Below, in pieces: positions 51,609 through 60,514 of a stretch of 64,000 nt of DNA (its first letter is position 1; each line of letters starts with the position of its first letter). Made by a program: the position numbers and the translations under genes. The notes under the pieces were generated by a model, which had not been told where the DNA came from, searched no databases, and worked only from the letters and a program-made list of their open reading frames with translations. The stretch is from Hydrogenophaga sp. PBL-H3 (GTDB lineage: Bacteria; Pseudomonadota; Gammaproteobacteria; Burkholderiales; Burkholderiaceae_C). The stretch lies in the NCBI RefSeq assembly GCF_010104355.1, contig NZ_CP044972.1, forward strand, positions 1,178,001-1,242,000. The letters run 5' to 3'.

Positions 51609-51641
51609 GTGCAAGTCGCGTGACCGTTGCGTGACAACCCC
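51609..51641. promoter_or_regulatory. Pho-box-like direct repeats between the PhoX genes
   Basis: GTGCA, GTGAC and GTGAC occur with exact 11-base spacing (51609, 51620, 51631), the periodicity of PhoB half-sites (CTGTCAY on the other strand). A further ATGACAG is at 51676-51682. The 213-base region between the divergent genes would serve both. Confidence 0.4.
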
Positions 51642-51785
51642 GCAGGCGCGCGGAAAGAATTTGCGTGAAGCGTTGATGACAGAGGGACATCCAAACGGAC
51701 CATGCCGTGTGGCTCGTTCGTCAAGGAACGGTCACGCAGCCTTTGGACACTGGGTGGCTCATATAACCCACCCACAGGACGCCCC

Positions 51786-54017
51786 ATGGCCCACCACCCC
51801 ATTGACGATTGCAACCATTCCGACGCCGAGCATTTCCAGGAGGTGCTGGCACGCGGCCGCCTGTCGCGCCGGCACCTGATCCAGGGTGGCCTGGGGCTGG
51901 TTGCTGTCTCCAGCATCCCTCTCATGGGCATGTCCGAAGCCCGGGCCGAGCAAAAACCAGCCGAGCTGGACTTCGACGCCGTTGCCAAAAGCATCGCCGA
52001 CCAGATCGTGCTGCCTGCCGGCTTCACCTTCACGGTGTTGCACGCCACTGGCGACCGCATCTCCAGCGACGTTCCGGACTACAGCAACCAGGGCACGGAA
52101 GCCGATGACTGGAGCCTGCGCATCGGCGACCACCACGATGGCATGGACATCTTCCATGTCGGCCCACGTGGCCGTTACACCGAGCGCGACACCCGCCGCG
52201 CCGTGCTGGTGGTCAACCACGAGAGCTCGGCCGATGCCCACTTTTTCCACGAAAAAGGTCAGACCACCAACGGTGTGTCGGGCAAGAAGTTCTCCCAGTT
52301 CTCGGCGTCGTCGGGTGGCTGGGATCTGGGCACGCGCCTGGAATCCGAAGTGTTCAAGGAAATCAACCACCACGGGGTGTCGATCGTTGAAGTGCGCCGC
52401 GGTCGTGATGGTCGCTGGGAATATGTGGTGGACTCCGAACTCAACCGCCGCGTGAACGGACAGACGCCGGTGCGCATGGCCGGCCCGGACGCCCACCTGG
52501 CCGACATTCACCGCTTCATGGTCACCCGGTACGACACCACCGGCAAGACTTCGCGCGGCACCTTGAACAACTGCGGCCACGGCAAGACGCCCTGGGGCAC
52601 CTACCTGGCCTGCGAGGAAAACTGGGCCACCTACTTCTACATGCCCAATGGTTCGGTCGACGTGGATGCGAAAACCAAGGCCTCGCGCCAGCGCTACGGC
52701 GTGATCCGTGCCCCGTTCACCGGCACCACCGGCGCACCTGGCCAGGGCTGGTCGGCGGTGGCCACCAAGGCCACGGACGACCGCTTTGCCCGCTGGGATG
52801 TGTCAGCACCGGGAGCCAGCGCGGCGCAAGACTTCCGCAACGAACCCAACACCTTCGGCTTCAACGTCGAGATCGATCCGCTGAACCCGGATGCCGTGCC
52901 CGCCAAGCGCGTGGCCATGGGCCGTTTCGCGCACGAAGCAGCCGTCTGCAGCATCCCCGTCAAGGGCAAGCCGCTGGCTTTCTACATGGGCTGCGATTCG
53001 CAGAACGAGTACATCTACAAGTTCGTCACCACGGCCGTGTGGGACCCACGCGACGAGGGCCGCGGCATGGCCGCTGGCGACAAGTACCTGAACGAAGGCA
53101 CGCTGTATGTGGCCAAGTTCAACGATGACGGCAGTGGCGTCTGGATCGAGCTCAACACCGCCAACGTCTCCGCATTGAACCCGGGTTATGCCGCCACCTA
53201 CACGTTTGCCAACCAGGCCGACGTGCTGGTCAACACCCGCCACGCGGCCACCGCCGTGGGCGCCACCCGCATGGACCGCCCGGAGTGGGGCGCGATCAAT
53301 CCCAAGAACGGTGAGGTTTACTTCACCATGACGAACAACAGCAGCCGCACCGTGGCCAATACCGACGGAGCCAACCCACGCGCCTACGCCGACAACGACG
53401 GTCTGACCCGCTCGGGCAACCCCAATGGCCACATCATCCGGTTCCGCGAACTCGGCAGCGTTGCCACCGCCGTCCAGTTCACCTGGGACATCTTCCTCTT
53501 CGGCGCCGAAGAAGACGCGGGCGCCGGCATCAACCTTTCCGAGCTGACCGACAAGAACGACTTCTCGTCACCCGATGGTCTGTGGTTCAGCCAGGCCACC
53601 GGCATCTGCTGGATCCAGACCGACGACGGTGCCTACACCGACGAGACCAATTGCATGTTGCTGGCGGCGCTCCCCGGTCAGGTGGGCGATGGCGGAGCGA
53701 TCACGGTGAACAACAGCCTGGGCGGTGCCTCTGGCAGCAAGAACACCTTCATCGGCGCCACGCTGGGCGAAGCGCGCCTGCGCCGGTTCCTGGTGGGCCC
53801 CAAAGGCGCCGAGATCACCGGCTTGACCGAAACGGACGACGGTCGGACCTTGTTCGTGAACATCCAGCACCCGGGTGAAAACACCCCGGCACTGGGTGCG
53901 GGCCCGTTCAAGTTCCAGAGCCAGTGGCCAGGCAACGAAGGCCATGGCCCAGCCGGCCGTCCGCGCTCGGCAACCATCGTGATCACCCGGGAAGACGGCG
54001 GCGTGATCGGCCTCTGA
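51786..54017 (+). CDS. PhoX-family alkaline phosphatase-like protein (paralogue 2)
   Basis: A 743-residue paralogue of the neighbouring PhoX protein, in the opposite direction. It has a Tat-type signal (RLSRRHLIQGGLGLVAVSS) and the same ordered blocks: GDHHDGMDIFHVG, GTLNNCGHGKTPWGTYLACEENW, MGRFAHEAAV, ATRMDRPEWGAINPKNGEVY and CWIQTDDGAYTDETNCMLLA. The ATG at 51786 is chosen because the sequence before it lacks similarity and overlaps the promoter region. Duplication and divergence of the pair suggest different substrates or conditions. Confidence 0.93.
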   Translation: MAHHPIDDCNHSDAEHFQEVLARGRLSRRHLIQGGLGLVAVSSIPLMGMSEARAEQKPAELDFDAVAKSIADQIVLPAGFTFTVLHATGDRISSDVPDYSNQGTEADDWSLRIGDHHDGMDIFHVGPRGRYTERDTRRAVLVVNHESSADAHFFHEKGQTTNGVSGKKFSQFSASSGGWDLGTRLESEVFKEINHHGVSIVEVRRGRDGRWEYVVDSELNRRVNGQTPVRMAGPDAHLADIHRFMVTRYDTTGKTSRGTLNNCGHGKTPWGTYLACEENWATYFYMPNGSVDVDAKTKASRQRYGVIRAPFTGTTGAPGQGWSAVATKATDDRFARWDVSAPGASAAQDFRNEPNTFGFNVEIDPLNPDAVPAKRVAMGRFAHEAAVCSIPVKGKPLAFYMGCDSQNEYIYKFVTTAVWDPRDEGRGMAAGDKYLNEGTLYVAKFNDDGSGVWIELNTANVSALNPGYAATYTFANQADVLVNTRHAATAVGATRMDRPEWGAINPKNGEVYFTMTNNSSRTVANTDGANPRAYADNDGLTRSGNPNGHIIRFRELGSVATAVQFTWDIFLFGAEEDAGAGINLSELTDKNDFSSPDGLWFSQATGICWIQTDDGAYTDETNCMLLAALPGQVGDGGAITVNNSLGGASGSKNTFIGATLGEARLRRFLVGPKGAEITGLTETDDGRTLFVNIQHPGENTPALGAGPFKFQSQWPGNEGHGPAGRPRSATIVITREDGGVIGL

Positions 54018-54033
54018 TCCACTGAGCATCCAG

Positions 54034-54072
54034 GGCCTCTGCCGGCGCAAGTCGGCAGAGGCCTTTGTGTTT
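54034..54072 (+). terminator. Rho-independent terminator after PhoX paralogue 2
   Basis: GGCCTCTGCCG (54034-54044) pairs perfectly with CGGCAGAGGCC (54053-54063) across an 8-base loop and is followed by a T-rich tract (TTTGTGTTTGG). Confidence 0.8.
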
Positions 54073-54152
54073 GGTTGACGCAAACCCTCGGGAGATGGCG
54101 CTCCTTGCGCTGTCGCCGTGCTCCAATCCGACACCCGAACCTTGGAGACGCC

Positions 54153-54623
54153 ATGAAAAACACCGCCATGACCGGACTGCTGGCCCTCGTGTGTGCCCTG
54201 CCGGTGGCCTGGGCCGCAGACACACCCAGCAACATGGGGCCCAACGCGCAAGAGCACATGGTCGCGGCGCGCGCTGCCATGGCAGCGAAGAACTGGACCA
54301 AGGCGATTGCCGAACTCAACGCTGCGGTGAAGACCGAGCCGCGCAACGCCGACGCGCACAACCTGTTGGGCTACAGCCACCGCAAACAGGCCAGGCCCGA
54401 TCTGGCCAAGGCGTTCGAGCACTACAAGCTGGCGCTTCAGATCGACCCCGGGCACAAGGGCGCACACGAGTACATCGGCGAGGCCTATCTCATGGACAAG
54501 CGACCCGCCGATGCCGAGAAACACCTGGCCGAACTGGCCCGGATCTGTGGCAACCAGACTTGCGAGGAATACGCGGACCTGGCCAAGGCAATCGCGGCCT
54601 ACAAGGCCAGGGCACCGGGCTGA
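54153..54623 (+). CDS. Exported tetratricopeptide-repeat protein
   Basis: A 156-residue protein with a signal peptide ending WAA-DTP and tetratricopeptide repeats at about residues 35-110 (WTKAIAELNAAVKTEPRNAD, then AHNLLGYSHRKQ and FEHYKLALQIDPGHKGAHEY). Such small periplasmic TPR proteins serve as scaffolds. The Shine-Dalgarno GGAG lies 6 bases before the ATG at 54153. It ends 6 bases from the convergent FecR-domain gene. No specific partner can be named. Confidence 0.87.
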   Translation: MKNTAMTGLLALVCALPVAWAADTPSNMGPNAQEHMVAARAAMAAKNWTKAIAELNAAVKTEPRNADAHNLLGYSHRKQARPDLAKAFEHYKLALQIDPGHKGAHEYIGEAYLMDKRPADAEKHLAELARICGNQTCEEYADLAKAIAAYKARAPG

Positions 54624-54629
54624 ATCCGA

Positions 54630-55385
54630 TCAGCTTCGCGGCACGGCTGGGTGCGCTTCGGGTGGGCGCTGCTCCATGTAGCCGCGTCCGTCCTTCACGC
54701 CGGTGCGCCCGGCGATCTGCCAGGCGGTGCGCTGGTTGATCAGGCGGGCCAGGAACTCCAGCTCTTCGTCGGTGTGGTTCAGGGCCGGTGCCGGCGTGAG
54801 GAAGCGCCCGGCCTTGGGTTCGGCTTCGCCCCAGAACGACTGGTGGTAGCTCGACACCGACAGCGCCTTGTTGCCGCCAGCCTGCATGTCCACCGTGCCG
54901 TAGCAGTTGCAGAAATAGCTGCGGTTGGCCTGTTCGGCAAACACCTCGGTGTAGACGCCGGTGCCGCGGATGCCGGCGGTCAGCGTGGGGGTGACGATGG
55001 CGCGGTTGCTGCCACGGCCAAACGCGCTGACCACCGCGCCCGTGAGCAGTCGCAGCAGGCTCACGGTGTGCAGGGTGGCGCCACGCTCCACCGTCATGCG
55101 CGAGTTTTGGCGCACGTTGAACGAGGCATTGCCCAACACGAAGATCAGTCGCGACGCCGGGCCGGTGAAGATCTCGTCACCGGTCTGGATGGTCTGCTCC
55201 GGCAGCATGCGCCGGCCGTTGAGCAGCACGTCGCCGACCAGCTCCACCACGTTGCTGCGTTGCTGCGCCATGGCAGCCGGCAGACCGCCCATGGCCACCC
55301 ACGCCGCAGCGGCCTTGAGGGTGTCGCGGCGCTGAAACCAGGTCACTTCGCTCTCGACGCGGCCTTGCAGGGTGTGTTGGCTCAT
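54630..55385 (-). CDS. Exported FecR-domain protein
   Basis: A 251-residue protein with a weak RR-containing signal (FQRRDTLKAAAAWVAMGG) and a FecR domain (VVELVGDVLLNGRRML, TGDEIFTGPASRLIFVLGNA, RLLTGAVVSAFG, TPTLTAGIRGTGVYTEV). Unlike sigma-factor regulators of the FecR type it has no cytoplasmic anti-sigma domain, so it probably acts as a surface or periplasmic structural protein. The gene starts 4 bases into the stop of the membrane-protein gene upstream, so the two are co-transcribed. Confidence 0.85.
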   Translation of the reverse strand: MSQHTLQGRVESEVTWFQRRDTLKAAAAWVAMGGLPAAMAQQRSNVVELVGDVLLNGRRMLPEQTIQTGDEIFTGPASRLIFVLGNASFNVRQNSRMTVERGATLHTVSLLRLLTGAVVSAFGRGSNRAIVTPTLTAGIRGTGVYTEVFAEQANRSYFCNCYGTVDMQAGGNKALSVSSYHQSFWGEAEPKAGRFLTPAPALNHTDEELEFLARLINQRTAWQIAGRTGVKDGRGYMEQRPPEAHPAVPRS

Positions 55386-56182
55386 GCATCTTCTCCGGTG
55401 GTGGTGGGGGCGAGTCGCTCGGCGGGGTCAAAACTGTCAACAAAGGTGAAATAAATCGAGGTGTGAAACATGGAGGCCATGAAAAGCACGGCCGGGTACA
55501 GCACGATATTGAGTGCGCCCGCGCCGCCGAACAGGGCGCCGAGCAAGCTCATGAACAGTCCCACCAGCATGAACACGCCGACCCAGCCCAGTGTGTAGAA
55601 CAGCATGGCGCCTTTGTTGCCCCAGCAAGCCATGAAGCTGAAAAACAGGCTCTTGCCCGGACTCACGCCGTGCCAGTGCACCAGGGCAGGCGCATGCCAG
55701 AAGGCCATGAGCACCGGCAGGTAGATCACCAGGCCGGCCAGCAGGCCCTGGTTGGCCAGCGAGGCGCGCACCATCTCGGCCGTGACGTCGGCGGCGTTCG
55801 GGTCCACCGGCGGTGGTGCCTCGCCGCCAAACAGTGTGGCCACGCCCAGCACCAGCAGCAGGCCAGCGGCATACAGGGCGCCGAGGATGAGCATGTTGCG
55901 GGTCTGCACGGGTTTGCCCCGCAGGCCCGAGATCAGCGCGGAGGGCATGGGAAAGCGACCCTGCACGGCTTCGCGCGTGGCCGCCATCAGGCCCAGCGTG
56001 GCGGCCGGCACCAGCACCAGCGAGATCACCGTGCCCAGCAGCGGGATGAGCGAGAGCACCGAGACGGTGGCCATGAACATGAAGAACAGGCCGGACATGG
56101 CCAGCGGCTGGCGAAAGAAGGTCTTCACGCCCAGCTTGACCCAATGCAGGCCGACTCTGGCGGGAACGAGATGGAGTTTCAT
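55382..56182 (-). CDS. BPSS1780-type membrane protein
   Basis: A 266-residue inner-membrane protein with about six helices; the N-terminal MKLHLVPARVGLHWVKLGVK and FFRQPLAMSGLFFMFM segments match the BPSS1780 family found in Betaproteobacteria next to thrB. Function unknown. The ATG at 56182 overlaps the thrB stop, and its own stop overlaps the FecR-domain start, so thrB, this gene and the FecR gene form an operon. Confidence 0.87.
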   Translation of the reverse strand: MKLHLVPARVGLHWVKLGVKTFFRQPLAMSGLFFMFMATVSVLSLIPLLGTVISLVLVPAATLGLMAATREAVQGRFPMPSALISGLRGKPVQTRNMLILGALYAAGLLLVLGVATLFGGEAPPPVDPNAADVTAEMVRASLANQGLLAGLVIYLPVLMAFWHAPALVHWHGVSPGKSLFFSFMACWGNKGAMLFYTLGWVGVFMLVGLFMSLLGALFGGAGALNIVLYPAVLFMASMFHTSIYFTFVDSFDPAERLAPTTTGEDA

Positions 56183-57210
56183 GCGGTCACGGGTTGGGGC
56201 GCTGCTGCCGGGGCTGCAGCGTCCAGAAGCTGCATTGACAGTTGGCCAGCGTGGGTGGCGCGGTCGCGCAGCACGCGTTCGAAATGGGCGGGGTCGTGGG
56301 CTTGCAGCATGGCGGCCTCGCGCGGCAGGTGCAGGTCCCACAGGCGGGAGATCCAGAAACGCAGTGCACCGGCGCGCAGCATGGCCGGCAGAAGGCTGCG
56401 CTCGGCAGCGCTCAGCGGCCGCACCGCCTGGTAGGCCGCCAGCAGCGCCTGGGCGCGCTGAGCATCGTGGCTTCCGTCGGTGGCATCAAGGCTGTGGTGC
56501 ACGCACCAGTCGTTGAGGCAGACCGCGATGTCAAACAGAAAGGTGTCGCAGCCGGCGAAGTAGAAGTCAAAGAAGCCGGTGAGTTCACCGGCTTCGAACA
56601 TCACGTTGTCGCGGAACAGGTCGGCGTGGATGGGTCCACGGGGCAGGGCGGTGAAAGCCGGGCTGGCCGCCACGTGGTTCTGGTAGGCCAGTTCGGTGCG
56701 GATCAGGTCGGACTGCTCAGCACTCAGAAAGGGCAGCACCACCGGCACGGTCTCGTTCCACCACGGCAGACCGCGCAGGTTGGGCTGGTTCAGCGGGAAG
56801 TCGCGCCCGGCCAGGTGCATGCGCCCCAGCATGGCACCCACCGCTTCGCAGTGCGCCACACCGGGGGCCAGTTCGCTCTTTCCCCGCAGCTTGTCCACCA
56901 CGGCAGCGGGTTTGCCCTGCAGCGTGTGCAGGATCTCGCCGCTGGCGGTGGCGGCCGGGTCGGGTACCGGGATGCCTTTGCCCGCCAGATGCTTCATGAG
57001 GTGCAAATAAAACGGCAACTGCTCGAAGCCCAGCCGCTCGAACACGGTGAGCACGTGTTCCAGCGTGGCGCCATCGCGCTCGCTGGTCACGAAGTAGTTG
57101 GTGTTTTCAATGCCGCCCTGGATGCCCCGCAGGTCGGTGAGATCTCCCAGATCCAGGGTGTGCAGCAGGGCAGAGGCTTCCGCAAACGCGACTTCGGTGT
57201 AAACGGCCAT
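56179..57210 (-). CDS. thrB: Homoserine kinase (APH-type ThrB)
   Basis: A 343-residue homoserine kinase of the aminoglycoside-phosphotransferase fold, which makes O-phosphohomoserine for threonine synthesis. It starts MAVYTEVAFAEASALL, has the family IQGGIENTNYFVTS motif, the catalytic loop GPIHADLFRDNVMFE and the metal-binding GFFDFYFAGCDTFLFDIAV. This ThrB type is the usual one in Betaproteobacteria and lies next to a DUF2782 gene and polA in many of them. Confidence 0.95.
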   Translation of the reverse strand: MAVYTEVAFAEASALLHTLDLGDLTDLRGIQGGIENTNYFVTSERDGATLEHVLTVFERLGFEQLPFYLHLMKHLAGKGIPVPDPAATASGEILHTLQGKPAAVVDKLRGKSELAPGVAHCEAVGAMLGRMHLAGRDFPLNQPNLRGLPWWNETVPVVLPFLSAEQSDLIRTELAYQNHVAASPAFTALPRGPIHADLFRDNVMFEAGELTGFFDFYFAGCDTFLFDIAVCLNDWCVHHSLDATDGSHDAQRAQALLAAYQAVRPLSAAERSLLPAMLRAGALRFWISRLWDLHLPREAAMLQAHDPAHFERVLRDRATHAGQLSMQLLDAAAPAAAPQPVTA

Positions 57211-57236
57211 GAGGCGGGCAATCAGGAAGGAAACAA

Positions 57237-57572
57237 TCAGAAATTCAGGATGCGCCAGCTGCTGCGACCGGCGTTGCCGGTGCGTTTGCCACCCACCTCG
57301 CCGGTGGTCGAACCGTTCGTCTCGGGGTTGATCTGGTAGGCCGGTGCGCCGTTCTTGGGCTGCACCTCGATGCTTTTCGTCTCGCCGCCCACGCGCACCT
57401 CGTCGATCCGGGTGAGGGCGTCCTCGTTGGTGATGCGCTCGATGCGGTCGCGCGGTGAAGCGGGCTGGGGAGCTTGCTCCACCGGGGCTGTCTGGCTGCG
57501 GGCGGCCGAGGCCAGGGTGATACCCGCCACCAGGGCGAGGGCGGACAGCAGGCGTGGGGTATGGGCGGTCAT
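57237..57572 (-). CDS. Small exported DUF2782-type protein
   Basis: A 111-residue protein with a signal peptide (LLSALALVAGITLASAARSQ) and a compact domain RIERITNEDALTRIDEVRVG, ETKSIEVQPKNGAPAYQI, ending SSWRILNF. Its position between thrB and a divergent polA is conserved in Betaproteobacteria. Function unknown. It is 26 bases upstream of thrB and probably co-transcribed with it. Confidence 0.85.
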   Translation of the reverse strand: MTAHTPRLLSALALVAGITLASAARSQTAPVEQAPQPASPRDRIERITNEDALTRIDEVRVGGETKSIEVQPKNGAPAYQINPETNGSTTGEVGGKRTGNAGRSSWRILNF

Positions 57573-57687
57573 GCGTCATTGTAGGCAGGGAGGGCTCCAT
57601 GGGGTGCACGCAGGGAGATGCACCTTGCCACTGGATACGCAGCCCACGGGCCAGCGGATGTGGCGCGATCTCCCCGACAATGCGCGC

Positions 57688-60513
57688 ATGTCCGACGTTT
57701 CATCCCCTGCCCCCACCCTGTTGCTGGTCGACGGCTCCAGTTACCTGTACCGCGCGTTCTTTGCCGGCGGCGAATCCCTGAGCACGACCTTGCCCGATGG
57801 CACCGTCCTGAAGACCGGGGCCATCCGCATCATGATCAACATGATGCAGAAGCTGCGCAAGGACGTCCGGGCCGATTACGCCGCCTGCGTGTTCGACGCC
57901 AAGGGGCCGACCTTCCGGGATGCGCTGTATCCGGACTACAAGGCCAACCGCTCGCCCATGCCCGACGACCTGCGCGCGCAGATACCGCCCATCCACGAGG
58001 TGGTGAAGTTGCTGGGCTGGAAGGTGCTGGACGTGCCCGGTGTGGAGGCCGACGACGTGATCGGCACCCTGGCGCACACCGCCGCGCAGCAGGGCATCAC
58101 GTGCATCATCTCCAGCGGCGACAAGGACCTGAGCCAGCTCGTCAACGAACACATCACGGTGATCGACACCATGAACGACCGCAGGCGTGATGTGGCTGGC
58201 GTGACGGCCGAATTCGGCGTGCCCCCCACCCTGATGCTGGACTACCAGACCCTGGTGGGCGACCAGGTGGACAACGTGCCCGGTGTGCCCAAGGTGGGTC
58301 CGAAGACCGCCGTGAAGTGGCTGCAGGAATACGGCTCGCTGGAGGCGTTGGTGGCGCGCGCCGGAGAGATCAAGGGTGTGGCGGGCGAGAACCTGCGCAA
58401 CGCGCTCGAGTGGCTGCCCAAGGGTCGCGAGCTGCTCACCATCAAGACCGATTGCGACCTGAAGGATCACATTGAGGGGCTGCCCTCGCTGGAGGCCATC
58501 ACGATCAGCGGGCAGGATTCCGAGGCCCTCAAGGCGTTCGGCGAAAAGTACGGCTTCAAGGGTTTGGTGCGCTCCCTGGTGCAGCACGAAGTGCCGCCGG
58601 AGCGCATCGAGGCGCACCCGGCCAAGGCGAATGGCAAGGGCACGACCGGCGATGGTTCGCCCGGTCTGTTCGACGAACCCGACCTCAGCGGAAGCACGCA
58701 GCGCACCAGCAACCTGAACTACGACACGCTCCTCAGCTGGGACGCTTTCGACACCTGGCTGGCCCGCCTGCTGGCGGCCGACCTGGTGGCGCTGGACACC
58801 GAAACCACCTCGCTCGACGAGATGCGCGCCGAGATCGTGGGCATCAGCTTCAGTGTGAAGCCGGGCGAGGCGGCCTACATCCCGCTGCGCCACAGCGGGC
58901 CCGACGCGCCCGAGCAGCTGCCGTTCGACGAAGTGCTGGCCAGACTCAAGCCCTGGCTCGAGAACCCGAAACACGCCAAACTCGGCCAGCACGTGAAGTA
59001 CGACCGCCACGTGTTCGCCAACCACGGCATCGAGGTGCAAGGCTATGTACACGACACCATGCTGCAGAGCTACGTGTTGGAAGTGCACAAACCGCATGGT
59101 CTGGCCAGTCTGGCCGAGCGCCACCTGGGCCGCCAGGGCATCAATTACGAAGACCTGTGTGGCAAGGGCGCGCACCAGATCCCGTTTGCGCAGGTCGACG
59201 TGGCCAAGGCGGCCGAGTATTCGTGTGAAGACAGCGACCAGACGCTGGATGTGCACCGGGTGCTGTGGCCGCAACTGCAGGCCGACGACAAACTGAAGTT
59301 CATCTACGAACTCGAGATCGCGAGCAGCGAAGCGCTCTACCGCATCGAGCGCAACGGCGTGCTGATCGACGCGCCCACGCTGGCCAGGCAAAGCCACGAG
59401 CTGGGATCGCGCATCCACGCGCTGGAGCAGGAGGCCTATGAGATTGCGGGCCAGCCGTTCAACCTGAGCAGCCCGAAACAACTCGGCGAGATCTTCTTCG
59501 ACAAGCTCGGCCTGCCGGTGATCAAGAAAACCGCCACCGGCGCGCGCAGCACCGACGAAGAGGTGCTGGAGAAGCTCGCCGAGGACTACCCCCTGCCAGC
59601 CAAGATCCTCGAGCACCGGGGCCTCTCCAAGCTCAAGGGCACCTACACCGACAAGCTCGCGCAGCTGGCGCACCCGAAAACCGGGCGGGTGCACACCCAC
59701 TACGCACAGGCCGTGGCCGTCACGGGGCGCCTGTCCAGCAACGACCCCAACCTGCAGAACATCCCGATCCGCACGCCCGAAGGCCGGCGCGTGCGCGAGG
59801 CCTTCGTGGCACCGGCCGGCCATGTGATCGCGAGCGCCGACTACTCGCAGATCGAGCTGCGCATCATGGCCCACATCAGCGGGGACGAAGCGCTCTTGCG
59901 CGCCTTTCACGAAGGCATCGACGTGCACCGCGCCACCGCCGCCGAGGTGTTCGGCGTGGAGGCCGCCCAGGTGAGCAACGAGCAGCGCCGCTACGCCAAG
60001 GTGATCAACTTCGGCCTGATCTATGGCATGAGCGCGTTCGGGCTGGCCAAGGCACTGGCCATCGACAACACGGCGGCCAAGAACTACATCACCCGTTACT
60101 TCGAGCGCTTCGAGGGCGTGAAGCGCTACATGGACGACACGCGCAAGAGCGCCAAAGCGCAAGGCTACGTGGAGACAGTGTTCGGTCGGCGTCTGGTGCT
60201 TCCGAGCATCCAGTCGGCGAAAGGTGCGCTGTTGTCTTCGCTGGAGCGGCAGGCCGTCAACGCGCCCATGCAGGGCACGGCGGCCGACCTGATCAAGCTC
60301 AGCATGGTGGTGGTGCAGAGGGCGCTGGACGCGCAGCAGCGCGGCACCAAGATGATCATGCAGGTGCACGACGAACTGGTGTTCGAGGTGCCCGAGGGCG
60401 AGGTGGACTGGCTCAAGGTCGAGATCCCGCGCCTGATGGCGGGCGTGGCCGAACTCAAGGTGCCGCTGCTGGCTGAGGTGGGTGTCGGTCCGAACTGGGA
60501 TCAGGCGCACTGA
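57688..60513 (+). CDS. polA: DNA polymerase I
   Basis: A 941-residue polymerase with all three domains. Residues 1-300 form the 5'-3' exonuclease (LLLVDGSSYLYRAFF, GVEADDVIGTLA, GDKDLSQLV). Residues about 360-530 are the 3'-5' proofreading domain with intact acidic residues D370 and E372 in ALDTETTSLD. Residues 560-941 are the polymerase: motif A DYSQIELRIMAH, motif B RRYAKVINFGLIYGMSAFGL and motif C VHDELVFEV. The start at 57688 fits the family; the frame is open further upstream without similarity. Confidence 0.98.
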   Translation: MSDVSSPAPTLLLVDGSSYLYRAFFAGGESLSTTLPDGTVLKTGAIRIMINMMQKLRKDVRADYAACVFDAKGPTFRDALYPDYKANRSPMPDDLRAQIPPIHEVVKLLGWKVLDVPGVEADDVIGTLAHTAAQQGITCIISSGDKDLSQLVNEHITVIDTMNDRRRDVAGVTAEFGVPPTLMLDYQTLVGDQVDNVPGVPKVGPKTAVKWLQEYGSLEALVARAGEIKGVAGENLRNALEWLPKGRELLTIKTDCDLKDHIEGLPSLEAITISGQDSEALKAFGEKYGFKGLVRSLVQHEVPPERIEAHPAKANGKGTTGDGSPGLFDEPDLSGSTQRTSNLNYDTLLSWDAFDTWLARLLAADLVALDTETTSLDEMRAEIVGISFSVKPGEAAYIPLRHSGPDAPEQLPFDEVLARLKPWLENPKHAKLGQHVKYDRHVFANHGIEVQGYVHDTMLQSYVLEVHKPHGLASLAERHLGRQGINYEDLCGKGAHQIPFAQVDVAKAAEYSCEDSDQTLDVHRVLWPQLQADDKLKFIYELEIASSEALYRIERNGVLIDAPTLARQSHELGSRIHALEQEAYEIAGQPFNLSSPKQLGEIFFDKLGLPVIKKTATGARSTDEEVLEKLAEDYPLPAKILEHRGLSKLKGTYTDKLAQLAHPKTGRVHTHYAQAVAVTGRLSSNDPNLQNIPIRTPEGRRVREAFVAPAGHVIASADYSQIELRIMAHISGDEALLRAFHEGIDVHRATAAEVFGVEAAQVSNEQRRYAKVINFGLIYGMSAFGLAKALAIDNTAAKNYITRYFERFEGVKRYMDDTRKSAKAQGYVETVFGRRLVLPSIQSAKGALLSSLERQAVNAPMQGTAADLIKLSMVVVQRALDAQQRGTKMIMQVHDELVFEVPEGEVDWLKVEIPRLMAGVAELKVPLLAEVGVGPNWDQAH

Positions 60514-60514
60514 C

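Noticed and set aside
57603..57624. GGTGCA...TGCACC inverted repeat between the DUF2782-type gene and polA
   Set aside because: The arms are only 6 bases with a 10-base loop; this is easily expected by chance in GC-rich DNA and no regulator is suggested.
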